Below, piece after piece: positions 36,398 to 45,379 of a stretch of 46,878 nucleotides of DNA. Source of the stretch: Amphibacillus sp. MSJ-3 (GTDB lineage: Bacteria > Bacillota > Bacilli > Bacillales > Amphibacillaceae); NCBI RefSeq assembly GCF_018919165.1, contig NZ_JAHLQM010000021.1, forward strand, positions 1 through 46,878, written 5' to 3'. A program made the translations under genes and the position numbers. The notes beneath the pieces are model-generated. The model was not told the origin of the DNA. It saw only the letters and a program-made list of their open reading frames with translations, and did not search any database. The stretch's first letter is position 1; each line of letters opens with the position of its first letter.

Positions 36398-37507
36398 TTA
36401 TAGTGCTTCAAGGAAATCTGCTAATTCATCATCTGTTTGCGGGACTACGATGTCGCCATCTAAAATTTTAACCATCCATTCATCAACGGCTTGAGACATT
36501 TCGTCTGTAAAAGCTTCTTCATTTGTATCAGCAACACCAATTGCGTCATCCTCAAGACCGAAAACTAGCCGTTCTCCACCAGGGAACTCTCCATTCATTG
36601 CCATTACAGCGATATCACTAACGGCAATATCTACTCGCTTAATCATTGAAGTCAATGTAACATTAGAGTCACCAATTTGACCTTCTTCATACTGATCACG
36701 GTCAACACCAATTACCCAAACACCTGCATCTGGATCATTCTTAACTCTATCTTTTGCTTCAGTAAATACACCATTACCTGTCTCACCAGAAGCGTGGTAA
36801 ATGATATCTACTCCAGAGCTATACATTGTAGAAGCAATAGCACGTCCACGACTTGGATCTGCAAAAGATTCAGCATAATCTATATTTACTTCTATTTCTG
36901 GGTTAACCGATTTAACCCCTGCTACAAAACCTGTTTCAAACCGTTTGATTAAAACGCTATCTACTCCACCAACAAAACCGACTTGATTTGTTTCTGTTGC
37001 TAAAGCGGCTACCACTCCAACTAAAAACGAACCTTGTTCTTCTGAAAAGTTAATACTTACAACATTATCTCCTTCAACAACATCATCAACAATACCAAAA
37101 TAAGTATCAGGGAAGTTTTTAGCAACTTCTTCAACTGCTGCTTTTAACTCATAACCAATTCCGTAAATTAAATTGTAATCTTGTTGAACAAGACCATTTA
37201 AGTTTGGTAAATAGTCAGAGCCACTATCAGATTGAGCATAATCAAAGCCTGTCCCACGCTCTAATCCGTATGTTTCAGCAAATGCCTGAATACCTTCCCA
37301 AGACGATTGGTTGAAGGATTTATCATCTATCCCACCAATATCAGTTACCATTGCTACAGAAAAGTCTGTAGTTTCTCCTGTTGAGTTATCTATTTCGTCG
37401 CTCCCTGCATCTTCTGATGGATCATCTTGATCAGAGGAACCACAAGCACCTAATACTAAAGCTGTACTAAGGAACAAGGCTAATATAAGCAATAATTTCT
37501 TTTTCAC
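36398..37507 (-). CDS. nupN: BMP-family nucleoside-binding lipoprotein
   Basis: The substrate-binding component of the importer, 369 residues, anchored outside the membrane. The lipoprotein signal is MKKKLLLILALFLSTALVLGAC with the lipidated Cys22, followed by a Gly/Ser/Asp-rich linker. The BMP/PnrA domain shows MVTDIGGIDDKSFNQSSWEG near 55, YGIGYELKAAVEEVAKNFPD, VGFVGGVDSVLIKRFETGF, and YHASGETGNGVF with the nucleoside-contacting aromatic and acidic residues typical of the family. It starts at GTG with GGGGG seven bases upstream. It lies between a GntR regulator and the transporter genes, and a terminator-like stem follows. Corresponds to YufN/NupN in B. subtilis. Confidence 0.9.
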   Translation of the reverse strand: MKKKLLLILALFLSTALVLGACGSSDQDDPSEDAGSDEIDNSTGETTDFSVAMVTDIGGIDDKSFNQSSWEGIQAFAETYGLERGTGFDYAQSDSGSDYLPNLNGLVQQDYNLIYGIGYELKAAVEEVAKNFPDTYFGIVDDVVEGDNVVSINFSEEQGSFLVGVVAALATETNQVGFVGGVDSVLIKRFETGFVAGVKSVNPEIEVNIDYAESFADPSRGRAIASTMYSSGVDIIYHASGETGNGVFTEAKDRVKNDPDAGVWVIGVDRDQYEEGQIGDSNVTLTSMIKRVDIAVSDIAVMAMNGEFPGGERLVFGLEDDAIGVADTNEEAFTDEMSQAVDEWMVKILDGDIVVPQTDDELADFLEAL

Positions 37508-37582
37508 TTTAAAACCCCCAAAAGTATTTTGTTGACCGATTATTGATTAGATGAACTAGAGTGGTAGTCTTAATAAAATGTA

Positions 37583-38302
37583 TTACATTCTCTTTCTCAC
37601 AACATGGAATTGAAAGGCATCACTTCTAAAATAGTTTTCTGAATAGAGTATCGGTTGATGATCTTCTGTATAGTGTACTTGTTTCAATAATAATAAAGCT
37701 TGATCCGGGCCACAGTTTAAAATAGGAGATATTTTTTCATGATAACCAATTGGTTCAACATAGGCATGTGCATATTCAATGCGCTTCCCAGTGTAATCAT
37801 GAATTAATTCAAATATTGAATCTTGACCATGGATGTGGCCGATCGGAATTACTGCATTGTCTACCTTGTCTATACAGTAGACAACCGGTTCCCCATCTGC
37901 AGTCCTCACCCGTTCAATTCGGGCTATTGTTTGGACGTCCAACGAGTTAAAGTTGCTTAAATCCATTTCAGTCGGCTCCACAATCTCTACTGCTACATAC
38001 TGTGTTCCAGGTACCTTACCTGCTTTTTTTATCATTTCAGATACACTACCTAATTCTTCAATACCGGATGAATAGATCGGTTTTGGATTTACAAATACGC
38101 CAACGCCCAATCTTCTTGTCACAATACGCTCTTCAACCAATTGGTCAAGAATTGCATTCATCAATTGTTGTGAGACTTGATATTTTTTGGCTAGTTCATA
38201 AAGAGGATATAGCTTTTCATTCGGTAAAAAAAGACCTTCTTCAATATCATTCCGAATATGATTAAGCCCTTCTTTAAATCGATTATAATCATTTATCGAC
38301 AT
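37583..38302 (-). CDS. GntR/HutC-family transcriptional regulator with UTRA domain
   Basis: A 239-residue regulator. The N-terminal winged helix covers about 10-70 (EKLYPLYELAKKYQVSQQLMNAILDQLVEERIVTRRLGVGVFV), and the C-terminal UTRA ligand-binding domain contains RIERVRTADGEPVVYCIDKV and the terminal ILYSENYFRSDAFQFHVVRKRM. It corresponds in position to B. subtilis ymfC, which follows spoIIIE. Here it lies 75 bases upstream of the nucleoside-binding lipoprotein, so it probably controls the nucleoside importer. GGAGG lies seven bases before ATG. The ligand is not known. Confidence 0.85.
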   Translation of the reverse strand: MSINDYNRFKEGLNHIRNDIEEGLFLPNEKLYPLYELAKKYQVSQQLMNAILDQLVEERIVTRRLGVGVFVNPKPIYSSGIEELGSVSEMIKKAGKVPGTQYVAVEIVEPTEMDLSNFNSLDVQTIARIERVRTADGEPVVYCIDKVDNAVIPIGHIHGQDSIFELIHDYTGKRIEYAHAYVEPIGYHEKISPILNCGPDQALLLLKQVHYTEDHQPILYSENYFRSDAFQFHVVRKRM

Positions 38303-38521
38303 TTAAAATCCTCCAGTAATAAAATCAATTGACTTGGTCATTAACAATATAACATTTTACTATAAATAAATAAATAGCCATTATGACATATTTCGTAAAA
38401 AAATGACTTGTTGCAAAAGTCCAATTATTTAGAATAATTTGTCCCTTCTGCTGAGGAATCATTCAAAGTAAGTATGAAAATATGATTCAGAATACCAAAA
38501 ATAGATGGGTAATAAAACAAA

Positions 38522-38558
38522 GCGTTATTCAATGGGTTCGAATCCCATTGAATAACGC
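38522..38558. other. Perfect palindromic stem closed by a tRNA T-loop sequence
   Basis: GCGTTATTCAATGGG (38522-38536) pairs perfectly with CCCATTGAATAACGC (38544-38558) across the 7-base loop TTCGAAT, which is the canonical T-loop of tRNA. CAAA/CTTTG outer bases extend the stem with a 3-base bulge. No acceptor, D or anticodon arms are visible, so this is not a tRNA gene. Confidence 0.7.
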
Positions 38559-38577
38559 TGCTTTGCACATGGAAAAT

Positions 38578-38736
38578 CTTTATCGAAGATATACTACTTG
38601 TAAGTCCCCCACTTCAATCATTTCAGGAAAACCATTGGATTCTATAGCTAGGGTCAAAAGTCAGTAAAAGCCCGATTCATCATCCCACACTCAGTGGGAT
38701 AGAACCATCCCAACTGGCTAAGATTTGACTTTATTC
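38578..38736 (-). repeat. Intergenic repeat, basic form, minus orientation (159 bp)
   Basis: On the minus strand it runs from AATAAAGTCAAATCTTAGCC to ATCTTCGATAAAG. It has CAGTTGGGATGG and TATCCCACTGAGTGTGG in the first hairpin. Then GATGATGAATCGGGC, TTTTACTGACTTTTGACC, AATGATTGAAGTGGGGGAC, and a diverged second unit. It lies in the 633-base gap 38303-38935, which also holds the T-loop hairpin. The remainder (38737-38935) is AT-rich with no recognisable feature. Confidence 0.65.
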
Positions 38737-38935
38737 TTACAATATATATATCAACATGATTTTTAGTTTTGTTACTTGCAATGTTGAAATAAGTCACATA
38801 TGAAAAATAACTATTTTTTAGATAACGGCGCTTTCCAAAGATTAACAATACTCTATTTTTAACTAAGTTAAGTCGACTGAGCAAAATACTCTTTATCGGC
38901 TTTGATGGCATCGTTCAAATCAATTCAAATTGGAA

Positions 38936-41212
38936 TCAAACGTCATTGTCCGGATACTCTGTGATCAGTACCTTTCTAGGCTTTGAACCTTCGTAAGGAC
39001 CAACTATTCCGCGATCTTCCATCATATCAATTAATCTTGCCGCCCTTGTATAACCAATTCGGAAACGTCGTTGGAGCATCGATACACTAGCTCTTTGCAT
39101 TTCAACAATCATTTCCACAGCCTCATCAAATAATTCATCATCCGGCTGGTCAGATGTTTGTTCAATTTCATCAGGAATCATTTCTGTTTGATATACTGCC
39201 TTTTGTTGTCCAATACAATGATCAACAACATTTTCAACCTCATCATCAGATAAATAAGCACCCTGAATCCGAACTGGCTTAGATGAGCCAACTGGCATAA
39301 AGAGCATATCACCACGGCCTAACAACTTATCCGCTCCACCCGTATCTAAAATTGTCCTTGAATCGGTTTGTGACGACACACTAAAGGCAATCCGTGATGG
39401 GATATTTGCCTTGATTACCCCTGTAATCACATCAACTGAAGGACGTTGGGTTGCGATAATTAAATGAATTCCTGCCGCTCTGGCCATCTGAGCAAGCCGG
39501 GTAATGGCATCCTCAACATCTTTTGATGCAACCATCATTAAATCTGCCAACTCATCAATTAAGACAACAATATAAGGTAATGTCGGTTGGCGATCCTCAA
39601 GATCGACCGTTTCATTGTATTTATTGATGTAATTATTATAACCTTCAATATTTCTACTTCCGCTATCTGAAAAAAGATCGTAGCGACGCTCCATTTCAGC
39701 AACAACCTTTTGCAAGGCTTGGGCGGCTTTCTTTGGATCCGTAACAACGGGAGCTAATAAATGAGGAATCCCATTATAAATATTCAACTCAACTTTCTTA
39801 GGATCAACCATCATCATCTTGACTTCATGTGGTTTTGCACGCATAAGAATGCTCGTAATAATTCCATTGATACAAACACTTTTTCCACTTCCTGTTGCAC
39901 CTGCAATCAGTAAATGTGGCATTTTATTTAATTCCGCCACAATGGCATCCCCAGAAATATCACGACCAAGAACAAAAGATAATTTGGATCCTTCTTGATC
40001 TTTGATTGTTTCAAATACTTCATACATTGAAACCATAGATATTTCGTGATTTGGCACTTCAATACCCACGGCTGATTTCCCTGGAATTGGCGCTTCGATA
40101 CGAATATCTTTTGCTGCTAAGGCTAATGCAATATCATCATGTAGACTGACTATCTTACTCACCTTAACCCCCGGTTCAGGATAAACTTCGTATTTTGTCA
40201 CCGCTGGACCAATATGTACTTTAGCTACTTTTGCCTTTACCGAAAAACTACTAAATGTAGTCTCAAGCTTACGAACTGTATTTTGAATTTCCTTTCGATT
40301 TTGTTGATGTTTCTTATTCTTGGGCTGATCAAATAAATCAATTGAGGGTAATTGATAATCAGTATTTTCCAATTCGGTCATAGGGGCAACTTCAATTGTA
40401 TCTAAATCCTGTTCAGAATGACTATCGTGATTCTGTTTATCCAATTCCTCTTCCACATTTGAATCCATAGTCTCTGAATAAGCAACTTCCGTAAAAGCCT
40501 CGATTACAGGCTCTTTATTTGGTTCAGACTCTATTAATTCTACTGGTTGAATAGAATCTGTCTTTGCTTCTCTTTTCTGCCTAGATTGATTCTTTTGACG
40601 TTTTTTTCGCTTTTTGAAAAATGATTTCACCCGGGTTTTTTGTTGTTTGAAAAACTTATCAAGTGACAAATCGATAACAAATATCGTTCCTATCAACAGC
40701 ATAAAAATAGCTAAAAACAGGGCGCCCGTTGTTGAAAAGAGAACATAGGAAAAGGCGTAAATAATTGCACCGATCATTCCCCCACCCAAAACACTTGCAC
40801 TAACAGCCCCATTAAGATAATCGATATAATGTCGCCATGTCATTCGGATAATTGAATAGTCCTCAATATTTACTAAATCTTGTTGATATTGATCAATATG
40901 ACTAACCAATAGTAGTCCAAGAAAAATCAACAACAATCCAAAAGTCCTTCTAGTCCAAAGCTGTGGTGTTTTTCTTTTTACAATTAAGTAAATCCCAATG
41001 ATCAATAAGGCTATGGAAGCTAGCATATACCAGAAGCCAAATAAAAATCTTAAACTATTCTCTAACCATGATGTAATTAAACCATCACTTATTGAGCCTG
41101 CACCACTGCCAAAAATAGCAAGTAGGACAAATAGAATACCATATAGTTCATATTTAAACTGGACACTTATTTTATTTTTTTTCTTTTTCTGCTTTCTTTT
41201 TTTACCTGCCAT
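38936..41212 (-). CDS. spoIIIE: DNA translocase SpoIIIE/FtsK
   Basis: Pumps the chromosome into the forespore through the sporulation septum. It has 758 residues. Lysine-rich N-terminus, four membrane helices between about 20 and 180, a charged linker (about 185-310), then the motor: Walker A GATGSGKS at 438-445, Walker [11 protein letters not shown] with acidic residues at 553-554, and the gamma winged-helix domain at the C-terminus ([38 protein letters not shown]) that reads polar guiding sequences. B. subtilis SpoIIIE has 787 residues. The soluble paralogue SftA lacks such membrane helices, so SpoIIIE is the better call. ymfA and tepA, which lie between dapA and spoIIIE in B. subtilis, are missing. 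Confidence 0.93.
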   Translation of the reverse strand: MAGKKRKQKKKKNKISVQFKYELYGILFVLLAIFGSGAGSISDGLITSWLENSLRFLFGFWYMLASIALLIIGIYLIVKRKTPQLWTRRTFGLLLIFLGLLLVSHIDQYQQDLVNIEDYSIIRMTWRHYIDYLNGAVSASVLGGGMIGAIIYAFSYVLFSTTGALFLAIFMLLIGTIFVIDLSLDKFFKQQKTRVKSFFKKRKKRQKNQSRQKREAKTDSIQPVELIESEPNKEPVIEAFTEVAYSETMDSNVEEELDKQNHDSHSEQDLDTIEVAPMTELENTDYQLPSIDLFDQPKNKKHQQNRKEIQNTVRKLETTFSSFSVKAKVAKVHIGPAVTKYEVYPEPGVKVSKIVSLHDDIALALAAKDIRIEAPIPGKSAVGIEVPNHEISMVSMYEVFETIKDQEGSKLSFVLGRDISGDAIVAELNKMPHLLIAGATGSGKSVCINGIITSILMRAKPHEVKMMMVDPKKVELNIYNGIPHLLAPVVTDPKKAAQALQKVVAEMERRYDLFSDSGSRNIEGYNNYINKYNETVDLEDRQPTLPYIVVLIDELADLMMVASKDVEDAITRLAQMARAAGIHLIIATQRPSVDVITGVIKANIPSRIAFSVSSQTDSRTILDTGGADKLLGRGDMLFMPVGSSKPVRIQGAYLSDDEVENVVDHCIGQQKAVYQTEMIPDEIEQTSDQPDDELFDEAVEMIVEMQRASVSMLQRRFRIGYTRAARLIDMMEDRGIVGPYEGSKPRKVLITEYPDNDV

Positions 41213-41247
41213 AAAAAAACTCCTTACAAATAACTGTCGATTACCTT

Positions 41248-41256
41248 ATTATAACA
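41248..41256 (-). promoter_or_regulatory. Extended -10 promoter of spoIIIE
   Basis: The minus strand has TGTTATAAT, a TGn-extended perfect -10, about 36 bases before the spoIIIE start. The -35 is weak. Confidence 0.5.
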
Positions 41257-41424
41257 TACTATAGCTTGTTCTTCTTCTCCTATTATAAATGAGACTGGAT
41301 TCAATCCTACCGAAAATCATTTCTTTAAGATCATTATCATATTTGTCAAACAGAAACGTTCTTTCCATCTACGAGAGATGACGGTGAGCCTATGCTCCTC
41401 AAATATTGGATTTAAAATCCAAAT

Positions 41425-41460
41425 GAAAAGAGCACAATATCAATTTTGATATTGCACTCA
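41425..41460 (-). terminator. Terminator of the asd-dapG-dapA operon
   Basis: GAGCACAATATCA / TGATATTGCACTC (41430-41459), one mismatch, followed on the minus strand by TTTTC. A second weaker stem, TTGGATTT/AAATCCAA, follows at about 41406-41423. Confidence 0.85.
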
Positions 41461-41495
41461 CTATTTATCGTTGATTAATTAAGTGAAGGCTCACT

Positions 41496-42359
41496 TCACG
41501 AGAGTAAGTCTCGAATTAATTGCTCCTCTGCCTCACTCACATTTACAAGTGGAAGTCGAACATGACCAACATCAATCCCCTTCATTCGTAGAGCAGCTTT
41601 AACGGGGGCTGGTGACGGCGCCATAAATAGCCCTTGCATAATCGGCAATAACTTCCGATGTAATCTAGCAGCACCTTTTACATCACCAGAATCAAATTTA
41701 ATTAACATATTTTTAAACTCATTTCCAATAATGTGTGAAGCAACAGATACAACTCCTGCCCCGCCTATAGATTTCATTGGCAAGGTAAGACTATCATCAC
41801 CACTGTATACTGTGAAATCATCATCAGTTTCTTCTATAATTTTTGCAATGTTGTCTAAGTTTCCACTAGACTCCTTAACTGAAACAATATTATCAATTTT
41901 AGATAACTCAATAATCGTTTCTACATTCAGATGAACCATCGTTCGTCCTGGTATATTGTAAAGCATGATCGGTAATTTTGTTGCCTCTGCAATTGCAGTA
42001 AAATGTTGATATAAGCCAGCTTGGTTGGGTTTATTGTAATAGGGGGTAACGAGTAAAAGTGCATCCACCCCTATTTCCTCGGCAGCTTTTGTTAGTTGAA
42101 TTGAATCAACAGTATTATTAGATCCTGTTCCAGCAATGATTGGATATTTCCCATCAGCAACTTTTACTGCATGTTTAAATAGTGATATCTTTTCTTCATA
42201 AGTTAAAGTTGGTGACTCACCAGTCGTTCCTGCTATCACTAAACCATCCGAACCATTATCAATTAAATAATGCATCAGATCCGTCACTTTTTCGTAATCA
42301 ATTTGATTATTTTCATCAAAGGGCGTAACCATCGCTGTTAGTAATTGACCAAAATTCAT
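41496..42359 (-). CDS. dapA: 4-hydroxy-tetrahydrodipicolinate synthase
   Basis: Condenses pyruvate with aspartate semialdehyde to start the DAP/lysine branch. Its product, once dehydrated, is also the precursor used by DpaA/DpaB for dipicolinate. From ATG at 42359 the enzyme has 287 residues. The Schiff-base lysine is K162 (SVKESSG), the catalytic tyrosine Y134 (LYNIPGRT), and the pyruvate-binding GTTGES is at 44-49. A longer reading from 42392 would overlap dapG; GGAGG ten bases before 42359 and the standard start MNFGQLLTAMVTPF favour the shorter form. Sixteen bases separate it from dapG. Confidence 0.95.
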   Translation of the reverse strand: MNFGQLLTAMVTPFDENNQIDYEKVTDLMHYLIDNGSDGLVIAGTTGESPTLTYEEKISLFKHAVKVADGKYPIIAGTGSNNTVDSIQLTKAAEEIGVDALLLVTPYYNKPNQAGLYQHFTAIAEATKLPIMLYNIPGRTMVHLNVETIIELSKIDNIVSVKESSGNLDNIAKIIEETDDDFTVYSGDDSLTLPMKSIGGAGVVSVASHIIGNEFKNMLIKFDSGDVKGAARLHRKLLPIMQGLFMAPSPAPVKAALRMKGIDVGHVRLPLVNVSEAEEQLIRDLLS

Positions 42360-42375
42360 ATAAATATGCCCTCCT

Positions 42376-43611
42376 TTAATTATTTGTCTCAATCATTTGA
42401 TCATTCAATTCAAATGCTTGGTGAAGGGCATTAATCGCTGTAAATAAATCTTTTTCATTAATTAACACCCATATAGTTGTATGACTATCCGCAGATTGCA
42501 ATATTTCAATTCCTTCATTGACTAGACTTTGAACCATTTTCGCTGTTACACCCGGAACACCCGTCATACCAGCACCAACGATTGAAACTTTTGCACAATT
42601 ATGAATAAGTCTTGGTTGATAATTTAATTTTCTTAATATCTTTTCAGCTTTTTCACTTAGTAACTCAGGGATTGTATACATAACACCTGATGGAAAAATA
42701 TTAATAAAGTCAACTGAAATACTTGCCTCTGCCATTGCCTCAAATATCTGAGCAGGTAATAAACCAGCAGGCTCTTGGCTTACAATTTTCACCTGAGTAA
42801 TCCCCGACATGTGAGCAATACCTGTAATGAGTCGATCTGGAATATTGACCTCGATATCATTATCCGTCGATCCAGTAACTAATGTTCCTAGTCCCGTTCC
42901 ATTACTTGGCCTTACTCGAATCGGTATTTTTGCTTTCATCGCAATTTCAACTGCGCGTGGATGAACAACCTTTGCACCTTGATAAGCTAAATTACATATA
43001 TCAGTATAGCTAGCAATCTCCAGTGTACGTGCATCTTTTACAACTCTTGGGTCAGCTGTCATGATCCCATCTACATCTGTAAAAATATCAATAAATTTAG
43101 CATCAAGTGCAGCACCAAGTGCAGCGGCTGATGTATCGCTACCACCACGCCCTAATGTTGTTGTCTCATGTGTAGCCGTTTCTCCTTGAAAACCTGCAAC
43201 TACCGCGACATCATTCACAAGTAATTCGTCCTTCAACCTATCCGTTTCGATTGCTTTAATTTTTGCAGCTGTAAAATCATCTGTTGTCATAAGTCCTGCT
43301 TGTGCCCCAGTTAAAGCAATCGCATGCAAACCTTCTTGTTTTAATTCATTAGATAAGACGACCGCTGAGATAATTTCACCACAAGACAATAATAAATCCT
43401 GTTCCCGCTTCGATTGCTTCCCATTTGGATAATTGACTAAGGCTAACAAAGAATCTGTTGCATACGGAGAAGGGGCACGTCCAATTGCTGAAACAACAAC
43501 TACTACTTTATAACCTTCTCGTTTTGAAGCTTGAATATGTTTAATTGCATGTTTTCTTGTGGTCGCATCTGCTAGTGATGTCCCCCCAAATTTTTGAATT
43601 AAAACATCCAT
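42376..43611 (-). CDS. dapG: Aspartokinase I (DapG)
   Basis: Phosphorylates aspartate, the first step towards DAP, lysine, threonine and methionine. It has 411 residues. The kinase domain begins LIQKFGGTSLADATTR, contains TLGRGGSDTSAAAL near 150 and FTDVDGIMTADPRVV near 180, and is followed by two ACT domains from about 265 (VKIVSQEPAGLLPAQIFEAMAEASISVDFINI; KVSIVGAGMTGVPGVTAKMV). In B. subtilis the enzyme in this operon is inhibited by diaminopimelate; feedback type cannot be read with certainty here. Sixteen-base gaps on both sides imply an asd-dapG-dapA operon. Confidence 0.95.
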   Translation of the reverse strand: MDVLIQKFGGTSLADATTRKHAIKHIQASKREGYKVVVVVSAIGRAPSPYATDSLLALVNYPNGKQSKREQDLLLSCGEIISAVVLSNELKQEGLHAIALTGAQAGLMTTDDFTAAKIKAIETDRLKDELLVNDVAVVAGFQGETATHETTTLGRGGSDTSAAALGAALDAKFIDIFTDVDGIMTADPRVVKDARTLEIASYTDICNLAYQGAKVVHPRAVEIAMKAKIPIRVRPSNGTGLGTLVTGSTDNDIEVNIPDRLITGIAHMSGITQVKIVSQEPAGLLPAQIFEAMAEASISVDFINIFPSGVMYTIPELLSEKAEKILRKLNYQPRLIHNCAKVSIVGAGMTGVPGVTAKMVQSLVNEGIEILQSADSHTTIWVLINEKDLFTAINALHQAFELNDQMIETNN

Positions 43612-43627
43612 TTACTTCACCTCAATA

Positions 43628-44671
43628 TTAAAGCCAATTGTTTTTCACCAGAGATTCGGCGATTTGAACTGAGTTCCAAGCTGCTCCCTTTAACAAATTA
43701 TCTGATACAACCCACATATGATAACCTTTATGATCGTCTAAGTCTTTTCTGATTCTACCAACGAAAACATCAGACTTCCCAGCTGCATCTAATGGTGTTG
43801 GGTATTCTTGTTTTTGTGGATTATCCTTTAACACAATACCCGGTGCATGCTTCAATGTTGCTTGAATACTTGAAACAGATGTGTCCTCTTCGACCTCAAA
43901 GTAAACACTTTCCGCATGAGATGTAAAGAAAGGCAATCTTACACAAGTTGCTGCAACTGATAATTCTGCATGATGTAGAATTTTCTTCGTCTCATTGATC
44001 ATTTTCATTTCTTCAAATGTATAACCATTATCTTGAAAAACATCAATTTGTGGTAATGCATTAAATGCAATTGGGTAATGGTTGGATTCACTCTTAACAG
44101 GTAATAATTCTGCATGTAAATCTTCTCCAGCCAAGAAAGCTTGAGCTTGATCTTTGAGCTCTTCAACCGCCTCTGCTCCTGCCCCAGAAACAGCTTGATA
44201 GGTAGAGACAATCACCCGATTAAGCCCATATTTATCTTGAATCGGTTTTAAAGCAGTAACCATTTGAATTGTAGAACAATTTGGATTTGCAATAATACCA
44301 TTATGAGCTTGAATATCTGTTTCATTAACTTCAGGAATAACGAGTGGAACTGATTCATCCATTCGATACGCACTCGTATTATCTATAACAACTGCACCTC
44401 TTTTTACAGCCTCAGGTGCCAATACTTTTGATATCGATCCACCTGCAGAGAATAAGGCAATATCAACGCCTTCAAAGCTCTCAGGTTTAGCTTCTTCAAC
44501 AATGATAATCTCATCATTGAATTTGATCTTCGTTCCAGCTGACCGTGATGATGATAAAAGTTTCAATTGTTTAATTGGAAAGTTCTTCATTTCTAAAGTC
44601 TCTATTATTTTTTGGCCAACGGCTCCTGTTGCACCTAATACAGCGACATTATATGTTTTTGTATTTGACAT
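43628..44671 (-). CDS. asd: Aspartate-semialdehyde dehydrogenase
   Basis: Reduces aspartyl phosphate to aspartate semialdehyde with NADPH. The 347-residue enzyme starts MSNTKTYNVAVLGATGAVG (NADP loop 13-19). The nucleophile is C132 in NPNCST, and TYQAVSGAGAEAV and RLPFFTSHAESVYFE mark the catalytic domain. A reading from 44692 adds seven residues; GGAGAGGGG about eight bases before ATG at 44671 fits better. It has its own SigA-like promoter after dpaB and heads the operon with dapG and dapA. Confidence 0.96.
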   Translation of the reverse strand: MSNTKTYNVAVLGATGAVGQKIIETLEMKNFPIKQLKLLSSSRSAGTKIKFNDEIIIVEEAKPESFEGVDIALFSAGGSISKVLAPEAVKRGAVVIDNTSAYRMDESVPLVIPEVNETDIQAHNGIIANPNCSTIQMVTALKPIQDKYGLNRVIVSTYQAVSGAGAEAVEELKDQAQAFLAGEDLHAELLPVKSESNHYPIAFNALPQIDVFQDNGYTFEEMKMINETKKILHHAELSVAATCVRLPFFTSHAESVYFEVEEDTSVSSIQATLKHAPGIVLKDNPQKQEYPTPLDAAGKSDVFVGRIRKDLDDHKGYHMWVVSDNLLKGAAWNSVQIAESLVKNNWL

Positions 44672-44708
44672 AAAAAAAACCCCTCTCCACAAGCATATTA
44701 AATAGTAA

Positions 44709-44736
44709 TATCTATTTTAACATATTCTTATGTCAA
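44709..44736 (-). promoter_or_regulatory. SigA promoter of asd-dapG-dapA
   Basis: On the minus strand a perfect TTGACA (plus 44731-44736), 16 bases, TAGATA (plus 44709-44714). The -10 is weak. It would let the biosynthetic operon be transcribed in growing cells, apart from the sporulation-controlled dpaAB. Confidence 0.45.
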
Positions 44737-44776
44737 AGAGGGGGAAGTTTATCGTTAAATTAGAAAAAAATCTATT

Positions 44777-45358
44777 TTAATAAGTCGTAATGACTGGCTG
44801 TAATTGTTTAAATGATAAAGCATTCTCTATCGTTTCAGGTAATAAATCCATTTTTGATATTAGTGAATTTGGTTTACCTACTGGATTATCTTGACCAAAA
44901 GGAACAAAGAAAATTCCTTTTGTTGCAATTAGTTTCATTAAGTTAACTCCGTTTAAACCTAATGCATCATTTGTTGAAAGAGCTAAAACAATTGGTGCTT
45001 GATTACGCATCGTTGCTTTAGTTGCCATTAAAATTGGAGTATCTGTAACAGCATTTGCTAGCTTACTCATTGTATTACCTGTTAATGGTGCGATAACCAT
45101 ACAATCTACAGGATCCTTTGGACCAAATGTTTCTGCCTCTTCAATTGTAGTAACTGGATGGCTTCCTGTTATATCACTTATCTTTTTTAAATGGTCTTCT
45201 GCTTTACCAAATCTTGTATTTACCTTTTGAAAACTATATGAAACAACAGGACGTACACCTGCACCTGCTGCAACTAATTTCTCTATTATCGGAAAAACCT
45301 CTTCATACGTGCAATGTGAACCAGTGAGACCAAAACCTATTTTCTTTCCCTTTAACAT
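44777..45358 (-). CDS. dpaB: Dipicolinate synthase subunit B
   Basis: The flavoprotein-like subunit (SpoVFB) of the enzyme that makes dipicolinic acid in the mother cell. It has 193 residues with GFGLTGSHCTYEEVFP at the N-terminus and the flavoprotein-family motif APLTGNTMSKLANAVTDTPILMATKATMRNQ in the middle. It follows dpaA by 21 bases, with GGAGGGG about nine bases before its ATG. Asd, DapG and DapA, which supply the substrate, are encoded immediately downstream, as in B. subtilis. Confidence 0.96.
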   Translation of the reverse strand: MLKGKKIGFGLTGSHCTYEEVFPIIEKLVAAGAGVRPVVSYSFQKVNTRFGKAEDHLKKISDITGSHPVTTIEEAETFGPKDPVDCMVIAPLTGNTMSKLANAVTDTPILMATKATMRNQAPIVLALSTNDALGLNGVNLMKLIATKGIFFVPFGQDNPVGKPNSLISKMDLLPETIENALSFKQLQPVITTY

Positions 45359-45379
45359 AACCGATCCCCTCCGTACATA

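Noticed and set aside
38537-38565. A tRNA gene suggested by GGGTTCGAATCCC
   Set aside because: No acceptor, D-arm or anticodon arm can be formed around it; the stem is a simple long palindrome.
38482-38667. A 61-codon reading frame across the T-loop hairpin and repeat
   Set aside because: It runs through a perfect palindrome and the repeat element, has no convincing ribosome binding site and resembles nothing known.
38654-38911. An 85-codon minus-strand reading frame upstream of the GntR gene
   Set aside because: It overlaps the repeat element and has no recognisable family features.
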